DNA of 64,000 nt from Poriferisodalis sp026713105. Lineage in GTDB: Bacteria; Actinomycetota; Acidimicrobiia; Acidimicrobiales; Poriferisodalaceae. Both the position numbers and the translations under genes were made by a program. Below the pieces are notes generated by a model. That model was given only the letters and a program-made list of their open reading frames with translations, was not told the DNA's origin and ran no database searches. Position 1 is the first letter of the stretch. Each line of letters opens with the position of its first letter. Location: contig OZ220472.1 of assembly GCA_965115995.1 (NCBI GenBank), positions 3,348,001 to 3,412,000 of the forward strand, written 5' to 3'. Shown piece by piece: positions 17,359 to 26,820 of the stretch.

Positions 17359-19422
17359 CTACCGGTGGCCCTCGTGCACCTCGACGCGGGCGATATCGCC
17401 TGCGGGCTCGAAGCCCAGCACCTGGCCGAGGAAGGACAGCTCGGCTTCGAGCGCTGACACGATGTTGGGCCCCCGGCGGAAGCCGTGCCCCTCGCCCTCG
17501 AACAGCAGGTAGGCGTGCGGCACGCCGGCGTTCGCCAGAGCTTCGACGACCTGTTCGGACTGGCTCTGGGGCACCACCCGGTCTTCGGTGCCCTGTAGCA
17601 CGATCATCGGGGTCGTCAGTTGGTCGGTGCGCCAGATCGGCGAGCGTTCCCGGTACAGGTCGGCCTCTGCGGGCCACGGGCCGATCAGCCCGTCGAGATA
17701 TCGGGCCTCGAACTTGTGCGTGTCGCGAGCGAGCGCCTCGAGGTCGGCCACGCCGTAGCGGGAGATGCCGGCTGCGAACACGTCGCTGCCCGTCAGCGCG
17801 CACAGCGTGGTGTAGCCGCCAGCGGAGCCGCCCTTGATGACCAGCCGCTGCGCGTCGACGGTGCCCTCGCGGGCCAGATACAGCGCAGCGTTGATGCAGT
17901 CCTGCGTGTCGACGACGCCCCACTGGCCCGCCAGCAGGTTGCGGAAGGCGGTGCCGTAGCCCGTGCTGCCCCCGTAGTTCACATCCACGACGGCGATGCC
18001 ACGGGTGGTCCAGTACTGAATGCCCAGATCGAGCGAGCTGCGGGCCGAGCCCGTCGGTCCGCCGTGGCTGAGCACCACAAGCGGCGGTAGGTCTGCGGGC
18101 TGCTCCGGGACAGTCGAGTTGGCGGGAGGGAAGAAGAACGCATGCGCCTGGCGTCCGCCGTCGCTGTCGAAGGTGAATGCCTGGGGCACCGACACGTCGT
18201 CGGGCTCGAGCGCCGAAGGCTCACGCTCGCTCAGCTGCCGGTAGGTGCCGTCGGATGCAATCTCGACGACGGCACCTCGATGGGTCCATCCCGCGGCAAC
18301 GGTGACCGCGGTGCCATCGGCCGTCACCGCGAGCCGGCCGAAGTCGGTGAACCCGCTCGGGATCTCTGCCAGCCGGCCATCGTGTATACGTCCGAGATGG
18401 CCGACGCCATCGGCTGTCCAGGTGCACCACAGGGTTCCGCCCCCGTCCCAGCCATAGGTGGCCTGCGCGAACACCCATGCAGCAACCCCGAATTCGCGGC
18501 GGGCACTGCTCGTGTCAGCATCAGCCAGCACCGGTTCGGTGTCACCGGTCTTGGCATCGACGCGATGTATCGACCACCAGCCGTCGACGTCGGTCACGAT
18601 GTGCAGCTCACCGTCGGGGCTCCATGCCGGCTGGGTCAGTGCGGGGCCGTCGCACAGCACCCGGTGGGTGCCCGGCACCGGCTCGCCGTCACGGAGTTCG
18701 ACCAGATGCAGGCGGGTGTGGTCCCACGGCATGTTCGGGTGGTCCCAGCTGAGGTATGCCAGCTCGGATCCGTCCGGTGAAGGCCGAGGCGAGGAGTAGA
18801 AGTCGGCACCGGATGCCACGACGCTGACCGTCCCGTCGAGGCGCACCGTGACGAGCTCGTTGGTCGGCTCGCCTGCGGTGTCGGGGTGGGCCTCACGCAC
18901 CCACACCGTGACCGGTTCGAATCTCGCGTCGCCGCCGGTGGGACGTGGCGAGGGCACCACTGCCGGGTCGGCATAGCGCAGGCTCCTCGGCACATCGGGT
19001 TCGGGGGTAATCGGGTGCGGGGCAGTGTTTGCCGCCACGTCGAACAGCCGGATCCGGTGGTCGTTCATGCAACTGCCCAGCACGAAGTGGCTGCCGTCTG
19101 GCGCTTCCAACGGCAGCCATGCGCCGCCGCCGTATTCGTGCACCGCGGTGCGGATGTCTGCTTCGGATGTGTGGGGAACGTCCGCGGGCCCCGCATCGGG
19201 CTCGTCGAGCCTCACCCGGACGACGGCGCCCCGCCCGCGCTCGTGTGGCCGCTCTTCGACCCAGTAGGCGCAGCCGCCCGCGACCCGCGGTTCCACCCGA
19301 CGCACAGCTCCCGCTGCGACGTCGGCCGCCTGCAGCGGCGATGGCCACGCACCATGTAGAAAATCCCCGGAATCACTGGGATTTCGGGCCGCATTATCTT
19401 GACAATTGGATGGCGAACTCAT
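17359..19422 (-). CDS. S9 family prolyl oligopeptidase-like serine peptidase
   Basis: 687 residues from ATG 19422, preceded by GAGGA 5 nt upstream. The N-terminal ~400 residues form a beta-propeller with repeated strands (for example SPDGSELAYLSWDHPNMPWD and WSPDGELHIVTDVDGWWSIH). The C-terminal alpha/beta-hydrolase domain has an oxyanion region LVVLSHGGPTGSA, the nucleophile in IKGGSAGGYTTL near residue 532, the acid in LQGTEDRVVP and the histidine in EGEGHGFRRG. These peptidases cleave short peptides, often after proline, and acylaminoacyl peptides. No signal peptide is seen, so it is probably cytoplasmic. It is first in a two-gene unit with SURF1. Confidence 0.92.
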   Translation of the reverse strand: MSSPSNCQDNAARNPSDSGDFLHGAWPSPLQAADVAAGAVRRVEPRVAGGCAYWVEERPHERGRGAVVRVRLDEPDAGPADVPHTSEADIRTAVHEYGGGAWLPLEAPDGSHFVLGSCMNDHRIRLFDVAANTAPHPITPEPDVPRSLRYADPAVVPSPRPTGGDARFEPVTVWVREAHPDTAGEPTNELVTVRLDGTVSVVASGADFYSSPRPSPDGSELAYLSWDHPNMPWDHTRLHLVELRDGEPVPGTHRVLCDGPALTQPAWSPDGELHIVTDVDGWWSIHRVDAKTGDTEPVLADADTSSARREFGVAAWVFAQATYGWDGGGTLWCTWTADGVGHLGRIHDGRLAEIPSGFTDFGRLAVTADGTAVTVAAGWTHRGAVVEIASDGTYRQLSEREPSALEPDDVSVPQAFTFDSDGGRQAHAFFFPPANSTVPEQPADLPPLVVLSHGGPTGSARSSLDLGIQYWTTRGIAVVDVNYGGSTGYGTAFRNLLAGQWGVVDTQDCINAALYLAREGTVDAQRLVIKGGSAGGYTTLCALTGSDVFAAGISRYGVADLEALARDTHKFEARYLDGLIGPWPAEADLYRERSPIWRTDQLTTPMIVLQGTEDRVVPQSQSEQVVEALANAGVPHAYLLFEGEGHGFRRGPNIVSALEAELSFLGQVLGFEPAGDIARVEVHEGHR

Positions 19423-19528
19423 AGGTTCCTCGGTGGTTTCGACAAACTGCCGCGGTCACTCACAGTGGGCACTTCTCGCGGCGGCGTAAGCGTGCGCTCC
19501 GGGTTTTCCACCGGCCCGTGACGCGCCA

Positions 19529-19566
19529 GTGGACCGGGGGAGCGCCCACCAACTCCCCCGGTCCAC
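19529..19566 (-). terminator. Perfect 14-bp-stem hairpin after xseB
   Basis: The arms 19529-19542 and 19553-19566 are perfectly complementary around a 10-nt loop. It lies 28 nt beyond the xseB stop in the direction of transcription and before the S9 peptidase gene, so it probably ends the xseA-xseB transcript. No clear U-run follows. Confidence 0.65.
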
Positions 19567-19594
19567 ACATTTCTGCGACGCCGCGGGTCGAGCC

Positions 19595-19852
19595 TCAGGA
19601 GGCTTCCTCCTCGGCCGACGGCGGCTCGTGCTGGGCCAGGATCGTCTGCAGGGATAGTTCCGTGGCGCGTAAGCGCCCTTCGCAGTGCGCGATCAGGCGC
19701 GAGGCGCGTTCGACCTGGGAGGCCAGCGCGTCGATGTCGATGTCGTCGTTCTCGAGGCTGGCCAGGATGGACTCGAGCTCGACCATCGACTCGGCATAGC
19801 CGCCGAATTCGGCATCGCTCGCCTCCGCGCCATCTTCGGTGTCTTCAGCCAT
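19595..19852 (-). CDS. xseB: Exodeoxyribonuclease VII small subunit
   Basis: 85 residues from ATG 19852. The core GGYAESMVELESILASLEND followed by DIDALASQVERASRLIAHC matches the XseB helical hairpin, and the tail is acidic. XseB binds XseA to form ExoVII, which degrades single-stranded DNA from both ends. The ATG overlaps the xseA stop by 8 nt, indicating translational coupling; a longer upstream reading of this frame would lie inside xseA and is rejected. Confidence 0.92.
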   Translation of the reverse strand: MAEDTEDGAEASDAEFGGYAESMVELESILASLENDDIDIDALASQVERASRLIAHCEGRLRATELSLQTILAQHEPPSAEEEAS

Positions 19853-21320
19853 CAGTGGTCCTTCCCGTTGTCGGATCATCAGCCGGCCTGTCTGGCTGAC
19901 TGCGGGTAGTCCTGCTGCCTTGAACGACGCTGGGGAACACAGCGTGTTGAGTCTCGGTGGAGATGGAGTCGCCGGCTTCAGGCATCTGTCGCACAATGCT
20001 GCCGTCGGCTGCCCGTGTGATCGAGAAACCCCGAGCCAGGGTTCGCTCGGGCGCGACCGCCGACACGAGTGCCGATGCGGAACGCAAGCGCGCCTTGGCT
20101 GCATTGAGGCGTCGCGTCGAGGCCCGTTTCAACCGGGGCCGCTGGGCGCGAAGCGACGCCAGCCCGCGTTGGGCGTGGGTGTGGCTTCGCTGCAGTGCGT
20201 GGCTCGCGCTGGCGAGCCTGCCGGCCGCTGCGCGGCAATGCCGTTGCGCGTGATGATCCAGCCGCAGCCGGGCCTCGCCGAGCTGCGCGCGCGGGCGGGC
20301 CAGGCGGCGCTCGGCCAGCAAGCCGAGCGCTCCTCGCGCTGTCGCCAGGCGCGCTGCGGCGGTCGACGTCCTCGAGCGAGCGGCACGGTCGATCTCGCGG
20401 CGGGCTTGGTTCAGGCGTTCATTGAACGCGGCGACATTCCCAACGAGCGCGCTGGCGCATGCGGTCGGTGTCTTGGCTGCGGTATGTGCCACTTGGTCTG
20501 CCACCGAGGTGTCGATCTCGTGGCCGATCCCGCAGAACACCGGCAGCGGGCACGTCGCGATGGCTGCGGCCACGCTGGCGAGGTCAAACGCCAGCAGATC
20601 GGTGCGGTCGCCCCCGCCGCGCACGAGCGCGATCACGTCTACATCGGCTTGGCCGAGTGTGCGCAACGCTGCGACGAGGTCGGCTTCGGCTGTCACGCCC
20701 TGCACCCGGGCGTCGCACAGCAGTACCTCGAACGCGTAGCCGCTCGATTCGAGTTCATGGACGAAGTCAGCGTGGGCGGCGCTGCCGGCGGCTGTGATGA
20801 GCCCGACGCGCAGCGGCACCAAGGCCAACGGTGCGGCGGCATTGCGCCGCAGCAGGCCCGACGCGGCCAATTCGGCCAGCGTGCGCTCACGGTCAGCGGC
20901 CAGCAGGCCGAGCGTGAAGTGCGGATCGACACCGCTCATGATGAGCTGGACCTGCCCGCTGCCGGCGTAGTACTCCACCTCGGCGCGGATCCGCACCTCA
21001 ATGCCGTCGTCGAGCGTCAGCCCGCCTGCAGCGGCGAGGTCGCGGTTCACGAGCCGCTGACGTCCCTTGAACAGCGCCACCCGCATGCGATCTCCGCGAC
21101 GGTCGCCGCCCGTCCCTGGCTCGATGAGGTTGAAGTAGATGTGGCCGCTTGCTGCCACCGAGTAGCCGATGATCTCGCCGCGTACCCAGACCTCGGCGGG
21201 GAAGGCCCGCTGGATCGTCTCGCCGATGGCGTGTGCAAGTGCAGAGACTGACCAGGTGCCGTCGGGCTGCCCGGACACCCCGCATGCCGGGGTTCGGTAG
21301 CTCTCCACAGCGCTGCTCAC
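19845..21320 (-). CDS. xseA: Exodeoxyribonuclease VII large subunit
   Basis: 491 residues from GTG 21320. The N-terminal OB-fold has WSVSALAHAIGETIQRAFPA and VWVRGEIIGYSVAASGHIYF; the catalytic domain has VGLITAAGSAAHADF, VIALVRGGGDRTDLLAFD and a GIGHEIDTSVADQVAH motif. The C-terminal part is a long arginine/alanine-rich coiled coil, then TLARGFSITRAADGSIVR and an extra Asp/Pro/Thr-rich tail. It acts with XseB in single-strand DNA degradation during repair. Genes are ordered xseA-xseB and end at a hairpin. Confidence 0.95.
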   Translation of the reverse strand: MSSAVESYRTPACGVSGQPDGTWSVSALAHAIGETIQRAFPAEVWVRGEIIGYSVAASGHIYFNLIEPGTGGDRRGDRMRVALFKGRQRLVNRDLAAAGGLTLDDGIEVRIRAEVEYYAGSGQVQLIMSGVDPHFTLGLLAADRERTLAELAASGLLRRNAAAPLALVPLRVGLITAAGSAAHADFVHELESSGYAFEVLLCDARVQGVTAEADLVAALRTLGQADVDVIALVRGGGDRTDLLAFDLASVAAAIATCPLPVFCGIGHEIDTSVADQVAHTAAKTPTACASALVGNVAAFNERLNQARREIDRAARSRTSTAAARLATARGALGLLAERRLARPRAQLGEARLRLDHHAQRHCRAAAGRLASASHALQRSHTHAQRGLASLRAQRPRLKRASTRRLNAAKARLRSASALVSAVAPERTLARGFSITRAADGSIVRQMPEAGDSISTETQHAVFPSVVQGSRTTRSQPDRPADDPTTGRTTDG

Positions 21321-21427
21321 GGCCCCGAGGCTGTCACGAATTCGCCTTCCGCGCGACCGATTATTGCCGTGTCGCAGGGGCCGCGGGCGAGGCGGTCAGC
21401 CGTGCAGGCGTCGATAGGGTGCGCTGC

Positions 21428-21514
21428 GGAAGGTTGCCAGAGCGGACGAATGGGGCGGTCTCGAAAACCGTTGTGGCCCTCGGGTCACCGTGGGTTCGAA
21501 TCCCACACCTTCCG
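21428..21514 (+). tRNA. tRNA-Ser (anticodon CGA)
   Basis: A 7-bp acceptor stem pairs GGAAGGT with ACCTTCC, followed by discriminator G as in serine tRNAs. The anticodon loop CTCGAAA gives CGA (codon UCG). A long variable arm and a T-loop GGTTCGAATCC are present. CCA is not encoded. Confidence 0.95.
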
Positions 21515-21552
21515 CATCTCCCGCCGTCTCGGCCAATCGGTCTGGCGGCGGC

Positions 21553-23109
21553 TCATGACCGCAGCTTGAACCGCTGGATCTTGCCAGTCGCAGTCTTGGG
21601 CAGATCATCGACGAATTCGTAGCGGCGAGGCCGCTTGTAGCCGGCCAGCCGCTCACGGCACAAGGCGGTCAGGTCGCGCGTCATGTCGTCGGCAGTGACG
21701 AGGTCGCCGTCGACGGGAGTCACGTAGGCCACGGGTCGCAGCACGCCGTCGGTGTCGTGCTCGCCGACCACCGCTGCTTCGAGCACAGTGGGGTGCTCGA
21801 TCAGGGTGGCCTCGACCTCGGCTGGTGACACCCACTCGCCGCCGACGCGCAGCATGTCGTCGACCCGGCCCAGGTACGTGTGATAGCCATCGGCGTCGAC
21901 CTCGTACAGATCGCCTGTGCGCATCCACGGGCCCTCGAAGGTGGCCCGGTTCGTCTCGGATCGACACCAGTATCCCGTCGTCATAGACCGGCCCTTGACG
22001 AGAAGCTGGCCCGGCTCGCCGGGAGGTTGATCCCGGCCGTTGTCGTCGACGATGCGAATCTCGTAGCCCGCCACCGGCTTGCCGCTTGTTCCGGGCCGCA
22101 GGTCCGCAAGCGAGTTGGACAGGTAGACGTGGAGCATCTCGGTCGAGCCGATGCCGTCGAGCACCGTGACGCCGAACCGCTCCCTGAACCGCTCGAAGGT
22201 TTCGGCCGGCAGCGGCTCGGCAGCCGAGGCGGCCAGGCGGACCGAGGCAAAGGTGTCGTCGGCCAGATCGGAGCTGTTGAGTGCCGCGTAGAAGGTGGGA
22301 ATGCAGAAGAACAATGTCGGCCGATGGGCGGTCACCAATTCGGCGACCCGTGTCGGCGTCGGCGGCCTGGCGGGTTCGAGAATCGCCGAAGCTCCGACCG
22401 AGAACGGGAAGCTGAGCGAGTTGCCAAGCCCGTAGGCGTGGAACATCGGTCCGACCGAATAGCACCGGTCCTCGGGCGTGATGCCGAGGACCGAACGGGC
22501 GTAGGTCTCGCAGGTGACGCGGATGTCGGCATGGCGGTGCGCCGCCAGCTTGGGCTGTCCGGTCGAGCCTGATGTGCAAAGCCAGAAACCCGGCGATTCG
22601 TCCCACGTCAGGTACGGCGCGCTGTCGGCACCTTCGGCCCCGGCGCCGAACTCATCCCAGCTCAGGATGCGGGCGTGTCCGTTGCCGGCATCGGGCGGAA
22701 TGTCGCCAGTCACGATCACTGTCGCGACTTCCGGCGCCCCTGAGCACAGATCACCGATGCAGCCGGCGACGGCTTCGGAAACGACTGCGACTGTGGCGCG
22801 CGCGCCGGCGGCGATCACGGCGAGATCCCGGCCCGGCAGCAGCGGGTTCATCGGGACCGGCACGGCACCGATCCGCAGCGCGCCCAAGAACACAGCCACG
22901 TACCGAACCGAGTCGAGCATCGCCATGGCGACGCGCTCCTCGGGTCGCACGCCGAGCCCCCGCAACGCAGCCGCGGCGCGAGCAATCTCGTCGGCAAGCT
23001 CGCGGTAGGTGTATCGCTGGTCATCGCAGATCACGGCCAACCGGTCGCCGTCGCCGGCAGCGACGCGACGGTCGACCAGCCAGGTCGCAGCATTGAACGG
23101 TTCGACCAT
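21553..23109 (-). CDS. Benzoate-CoA ligase family AMP-forming acyl-CoA synthetase
   Basis: 518 residues from ATG 23109 with a strong GGAGG 6 nt upstream. Adenylation motifs are visible: CTSGSTGQPKLAAHRHADI (P-loop) near residue 180, FHAYGLGNSLSFPFSVGAS, the YLGRVDDMLRVGGEWVSPAE hinge and the catalytic lysine in KTATGKIQRFKLR at the end. FHAYGLGN and the overall pattern fit the benzoate-CoA ligase subfamily. It lies 23 nt downstream of boxB in the same direction, supporting benzoate activation to benzoyl-CoA as the entry step of the pathway. Related aromatic acids could also be substrates. Confidence 0.9.
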   Translation of the reverse strand: MVEPFNAATWLVDRRVAAGDGDRLAVICDDQRYTYRELADEIARAAAALRGLGVRPEERVAMAMLDSVRYVAVFLGALRIGAVPVPMNPLLPGRDLAVIAAGARATVAVVSEAVAGCIGDLCSGAPEVATVIVTGDIPPDAGNGHARILSWDEFGAGAEGADSAPYLTWDESPGFWLCTSGSTGQPKLAAHRHADIRVTCETYARSVLGITPEDRCYSVGPMFHAYGLGNSLSFPFSVGASAILEPARPPTPTRVAELVTAHRPTLFFCIPTFYAALNSSDLADDTFASVRLAASAAEPLPAETFERFRERFGVTVLDGIGSTEMLHVYLSNSLADLRPGTSGKPVAGYEIRIVDDNGRDQPPGEPGQLLVKGRSMTTGYWCRSETNRATFEGPWMRTGDLYEVDADGYHTYLGRVDDMLRVGGEWVSPAEVEATLIEHPTVLEAAVVGEHDTDGVLRPVAYVTPVDGDLVTADDMTRDLTALCRERLAGYKRPRRYEFVDDLPKTATGKIQRFKLRS

Positions 23110-23132
23110 TGACTGCCTCCGCGTTCGTGATC

Positions 23133-24548
23133 TCAGATTCGCACGTATTCGAACTCGAGCGGTTGCCGGTTGACGCCAGTGGCTGGCGGCGCTACCCAGC
23201 CGGCCATCTTGCCCGGCTCGGTCACAGCGACCTGGAGCGACTTCACGTGCGACTTGTCGTCATCGCTCGGCAGCCATTCCGAGGCGTTGGCGTGCCATTG
23301 CGCATCGCTGATCATCCGGCCGTCCGGTGAGACACGGTGGTTTGCGAAGGTGCCCACGTTGCGGTTGAAGCCGGAATGGGGCAGTCGCAACTCGAAGTCG
23401 ACTCCGGCTTCGGCGATCGACCGGTTCCAGCGGTCGAGGCCCTTGCCGCAGTCCTCGGTGTAGTCCTCGCGCAGCGTCTCGTTGAGCGCAGCCAGCTGCG
23501 TCACTTCCCGGACGCCGATGCCGTCATTGGCGGCTTCGGGCACGAGGCGGGTGGCGTCGCGCAGCACGTGGTCGTCATCGCGACGCTCTTCCTGGAAGCG
23601 GCCTTTCAGCCCGGCGGCGAAGTAGTTGGCGGCGTTCGTCGAGGTCTCGGCACCGAAGAGGTCCAGCGACACGGCGTAGTGGAAGTTGAGATACCTCTGG
23701 ATCAGCTGGAGATTGAGACCACCGTGGGGGTGAACATCGTCGGTGTCGTGCTCGTGCATCAGTTCCAAGGTGCGCTGCACGACCCGACCGACCCCGGAGG
23801 CCCCGACGAACATGTGGTGGGCCTCCTCCTTCAGCATGAAGTCGCAGGTTCGGCTGAGTGGGTCAAAGGCCGACTCTCGCAGGGAAGCCAACTGGTACTT
23901 GCCGTCGCGGTCGGTGAAGTATGTGAACATGAAGAACGACAGCCAGTCCGGCGTTTCCTCGTTGAACGCTCCGAGGATCCGGGGGTTGTCGGCATCGCCG
24001 GAATGACGCTCGAGCATCTCGTCGGCCTCGTCGCGTCCGGCCCGGCCGAAGTAACGGTGCAGCAGATAGACCATCGCCCACAGGTGGCGTCCCTCTTCGA
24101 CGTTGACCTGGAACAGGTTGCGCATGTCATAGAGCGAGGGGGCGGTCAGGCACAGTTTCTGCTGCTGCTCGACCGAGGCCGGCTCAGTGTCGCCCTGGAC
24201 CACGATCAGGCGCTGCAGATCGGCCCGGTACTCGCCCGGGATTTCCTGCCAGGCGTCGTCGCCCTGGTGATCGCCGAAGGCGATCTTGCGATCTGGCTCG
24301 GGCTCGGCCAGGAAGATCCCCCAGCGGTAGTCAGGCATCTCCACATGGTCAAAATTGGCCCAGCCCTCACGGCCGACGTCGACCGCGGTCCGCAGGAACA
24401 CCGGGCTGCGCTTGAACGCCACGGGGCCGAGCTCTTCCCACCACCGGATGAACTTCGGTTGCCACCCTTCCAGTGCTCGCTGCAGCCGGCGGTCGTCGGC
24501 CAGGTCCACGTTGTTGGGGATCTTGGCGTTGATGTCGACGATGGTCAT
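23133..24548 (-). CDS. boxB: Benzoyl-CoA 2,3-epoxidase subunit BoxB
   Basis: 471 residues from ATG 24548, which has AGGAGA 8 nt upstream; a GTG two codons earlier is too close to that site. BoxB is a di-iron oxygenase converting benzoyl-CoA to 2,3-epoxybenzoyl-CoA with O2 and electrons from BoxA. Two carboxylate-histidine motifs expected for the di-iron site are visible: EEGRHLW near residue 150 and EEAHHMF near residue 240. The remainder (LQRYLNFHYAV-like NLQLIQRYLNFHYAVSLDLF and SPDGRMISDAQW) fits the family. It starts 2 nt after the boxC stop. No boxA reductase gene lies in the window. Confidence 0.95.
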   Translation of the reverse strand: MTIVDINAKIPNNVDLADDRRLQRALEGWQPKFIRWWEELGPVAFKRSPVFLRTAVDVGREGWANFDHVEMPDYRWGIFLAEPEPDRKIAFGDHQGDDAWQEIPGEYRADLQRLIVVQGDTEPASVEQQQKLCLTAPSLYDMRNLFQVNVEEGRHLWAMVYLLHRYFGRAGRDEADEMLERHSGDADNPRILGAFNEETPDWLSFFMFTYFTDRDGKYQLASLRESAFDPLSRTCDFMLKEEAHHMFVGASGVGRVVQRTLELMHEHDTDDVHPHGGLNLQLIQRYLNFHYAVSLDLFGAETSTNAANYFAAGLKGRFQEERRDDDHVLRDATRLVPEAANDGIGVREVTQLAALNETLREDYTEDCGKGLDRWNRSIAEAGVDFELRLPHSGFNRNVGTFANHRVSPDGRMISDAQWHANASEWLPSDDDKSHVKSLQVAVTEPGKMAGWVAPPATGVNRQPLEFEYVRI

Positions 24549-24550
24549 GT

Positions 24551-26218
24551 TCACACTCTCCTGGGGTCGAATTCCGGCCGGGAACCGGTGCCGAAGCGCT
24601 GCAACGCTCCATTCGACCCCACGGCGTTGGGTCGTTGAAAGATCCAGTTCTGCCAAGCCGAGAGGCGGGAGAAGATCTTGGTCTCCATCGTCTCGGGCCC
24701 GACGAAGCGATAGTTCGCCTCCATTGCGGTGAGCGCATCGGGAGAGAAGCTGTTCCGCTCCTCGAGCGCGATCCTGACTTCGTCGTCCCAGTCGATGTCG
24801 TCGGGGGCGAAGGTGACCAGCTCGGCGTCTGCAGCTTCGCGCGCTTCGAGCTCGGTACCGACGGTGGCCTCCGCTGTGGCAAGTGCGGCGGGCCGGCCCC
24901 AGAACCGGGTCTGGAGCCGGCTGAGGCCATTGGACATAGCGAACCAGCCGAGATTGGCGCCGGTGAGCCGGATCGTCGCCGGCTCGGGCGGGTCGTCAAG
25001 ATCTTCCCACGTCCCATCGAGCATGAAGCTGCGATCAGCGGCGAGCACCAGCTCGGCGAGGACTCCGGCAAAGCAGCTGCCTGGTTCGATCAGGGTCATC
25101 AGCGACCGGGCAGACAGGTCCAATCGCTTGAGCGTCCGTGCCCAGTACAGCCGGATTTCTCGCACCAGCCAGTGATCTGGATGGTCAGCCAGGAGCTGTT
25201 CGGCCGCGATAACGGCATCCCGATCGCCCTCGGTGCGGAACACCCATGTGCCGATGGCGGTCTCGTTGAAGCGCAGATGGAGCACGGCTGCGTCGAGCTC
25301 GCGTGCGCAGCGCAGGACCCAGGCCTGCGCACCGGCTTCGATCAACTCGTCGGGCGTCGCGGGCTCGGGAGCGTCGGGGGCGGCGATCGTGAATGTGGCC
25401 GTGCCAGCTCGCCGGTCGATGCTCACCGACACGGCGGAGTACTCGACGGAGTCGCCGTCGACGGTGCGGTCGAGCGGCACGAGACGGATGCCAGGCCCGA
25501 GATCTGGGCGATCAGACTCGACAGCGCGGGCAGCCACGCGCTCGTCAATGAGGTCGCCGAACGAGCTGGGCGGGGCTGCTTGATCGACGAGGCCCCAGTC
25601 GACGGCCTGGCGGCCCCGGACTCCCTCGGTGCGGGTAGCGAATGCATCGGCGAGATCGCGCCGCACGTGCCGCTTCTCGACGACGCGGGTGAGCCCCCCG
25701 GTGCCGGGCAGCACCGCCAGCAGGGGGATCTCGGGAAGCGAGACCGACGAGGCGCGGTCGTCGACCAGCAGGATCTCGTCGCAGGCGAGGGCCAGCTCGT
25801 AGCCGCCTCCCGCAGCCGTGCCGTTGACCGCCGCGATCCATACCTGGGAAGAGTTGGCCGTGGCGTCCTCGATGCTGTTGCGTGTCTCGTTGGTGAACTT
25901 GCAGAAGTTCACTTTGTGCTCATGGGTGGCGCCGGCCAGCATCCCGATGTTGGCGCCGGCACAGAAGATCTTGTCGAGGCCGCCGGTGACCACCACCACC
26001 TTGACCTCGGGGTGTTCGAATCGCAGCCGTTGGACTGCGTCGTAGAGCTCGATGTCGACACCGAGGTCGTAGGAGTTGGTCTTGAGCTCGTAGTCGTCGC
26101 GCAGCCCTGCGGTCGAGTCCACGTTCATGGTGAGCGTGGCGCGCTCCCGGTCGATCTCGGTGACCCAATGGCGGTACTGCTCGGGACTCGTCTCAAACTC
26201 GATCCCTAGATCGCTCAC
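24551..26218 (-). CDS. boxC: 2,3-epoxybenzoyl-CoA dihydrolase (benzoyl-CoA-dihydrodiol lyase) BoxC
   Basis: 555 residues from GTG 26218, preceded by GAGGGGG; longer in-frame starts would run into tadA. BoxC opens the epoxide ring of 2,3-epoxybenzoyl-CoA, giving 3,4-dehydroadipyl-CoA semialdehyde and formate. It contains two crotonase-like domains. In the first, VVTGGLDKIFCAGANIGMLA gives the CoA-binding loop and AAVNGTAAGGGYELALACDE the oxyanion region. The second, less conserved half includes LIEPGSCFAGVLAELVLAAD. It is the first gene of a boxC-boxB-ligase operon transcribed leftward; tadA, only 17 nt upstream, may share the transcript. Confidence 0.95.
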   Translation of the reverse strand: MSDLGIEFETSPEQYRHWVTEIDRERATLTMNVDSTAGLRDDYELKTNSYDLGVDIELYDAVQRLRFEHPEVKVVVVTGGLDKIFCAGANIGMLAGATHEHKVNFCKFTNETRNSIEDATANSSQVWIAAVNGTAAGGGYELALACDEILLVDDRASSVSLPEIPLLAVLPGTGGLTRVVEKRHVRRDLADAFATRTEGVRGRQAVDWGLVDQAAPPSSFGDLIDERVAARAVESDRPDLGPGIRLVPLDRTVDGDSVEYSAVSVSIDRRAGTATFTIAAPDAPEPATPDELIEAGAQAWVLRCARELDAAVLHLRFNETAIGTWVFRTEGDRDAVIAAEQLLADHPDHWLVREIRLYWARTLKRLDLSARSLMTLIEPGSCFAGVLAELVLAADRSFMLDGTWEDLDDPPEPATIRLTGANLGWFAMSNGLSRLQTRFWGRPAALATAEATVGTELEAREAADAELVTFAPDDIDWDDEVRIALEERNSFSPDALTAMEANYRFVGPETMETKIFSRLSAWQNWIFQRPNAVGSNGALQRFGTGSRPEFDPRRV

Positions 26219-26235
26219 GGATCCCCCTCGGCCGC

Positions 26236-26682
26236 TCAGCGATGGTTGCTGAAGAAATCGCTGAGCAGCTCGCCGCATTCGGCTTCGCGTAGTCCGCCGA
26301 TCACCTCAGCGTTGTGATTGAAGCGGGGGTCCACCAGCAGGTTGTAGAGCGTCGCCGCGGCACCCGCCTTGGGGTCATAGGCCCCGAACACCACCCGAGC
26401 CACGCGGGCCGACAGCGCAGCCCCGGCGCACATGGGGCACGGTTCGAGCGTCACCACCAGCGTTGCGCCGCTCAGCCGCCAGTCGCCGACCGCGGCAGCG
26501 GCGTCGCGCAGTGCCAGCACCTCGGCGTGCGCTGTGGGGTCGTTGGTGGCCTCGCGTTCGTTGTGGCGGGCAGCGACGACCTCGCCGTCGATCATCACCA
26601 CGGCGCCCACAGGCACCTCTCCGACGGCAGCAGCCTGCCGAGCCTGTTCGATCGCCTGTTCCATAGCTGCGTCGTCTGTCAC
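26236..26682 (-). CDS. tadA: tRNA-specific adenosine deaminase
   Basis: 148 residues if started at GTG 26682; ATG 26664 is an alternative. The zinc-dependent deaminase motifs are complete: HAEVLALRDAA (His ligand and catalytic Glu) and TLEPCPMCAGAAL (two Cys ligands). The ending PRFNHNAEVIGGLREAECGE is typical of TadA, which converts A34 to inosine in tRNA-Arg(ACG). A CACACT box lies 6 nt before the GTG, consistent with leaderless transcription. A tRNA-Ser gene lies just upstream on the same strand. Confidence 0.92.
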   Translation of the reverse strand: MTDDAAMEQAIEQARQAAAVGEVPVGAVVMIDGEVVAARHNEREATNDPTAHAEVLALRDAAAAVGDWRLSGATLVVTLEPCPMCAGAALSARVARVVFGAYDPKAGAAATLYNLLVDPRFNHNAEVIGGLREAECGELLSDFFSNHR

Positions 26683-26820
26683 CACCGCAGTGTGGCTGCT
26701 TTTTTTCGGCGTCAGGCGGCTGCGTCGAACAGCAGTGATGCCGCGGCGAGCCTTGGCGGCCCGGCTGGGCGCCCGCCGCTGGGCATCAGTGCTCAACCTC
26801 ACATGGCTCAGCACGACATG

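Noticed and set aside
24635..26209. 524-codon + strand open frame opposite boxC, and a 433-codon one opposite boxB (23337-24638)
   Set aside because: Both are antisense shadows of well-recognised enzyme genes and show no recognisable motifs.
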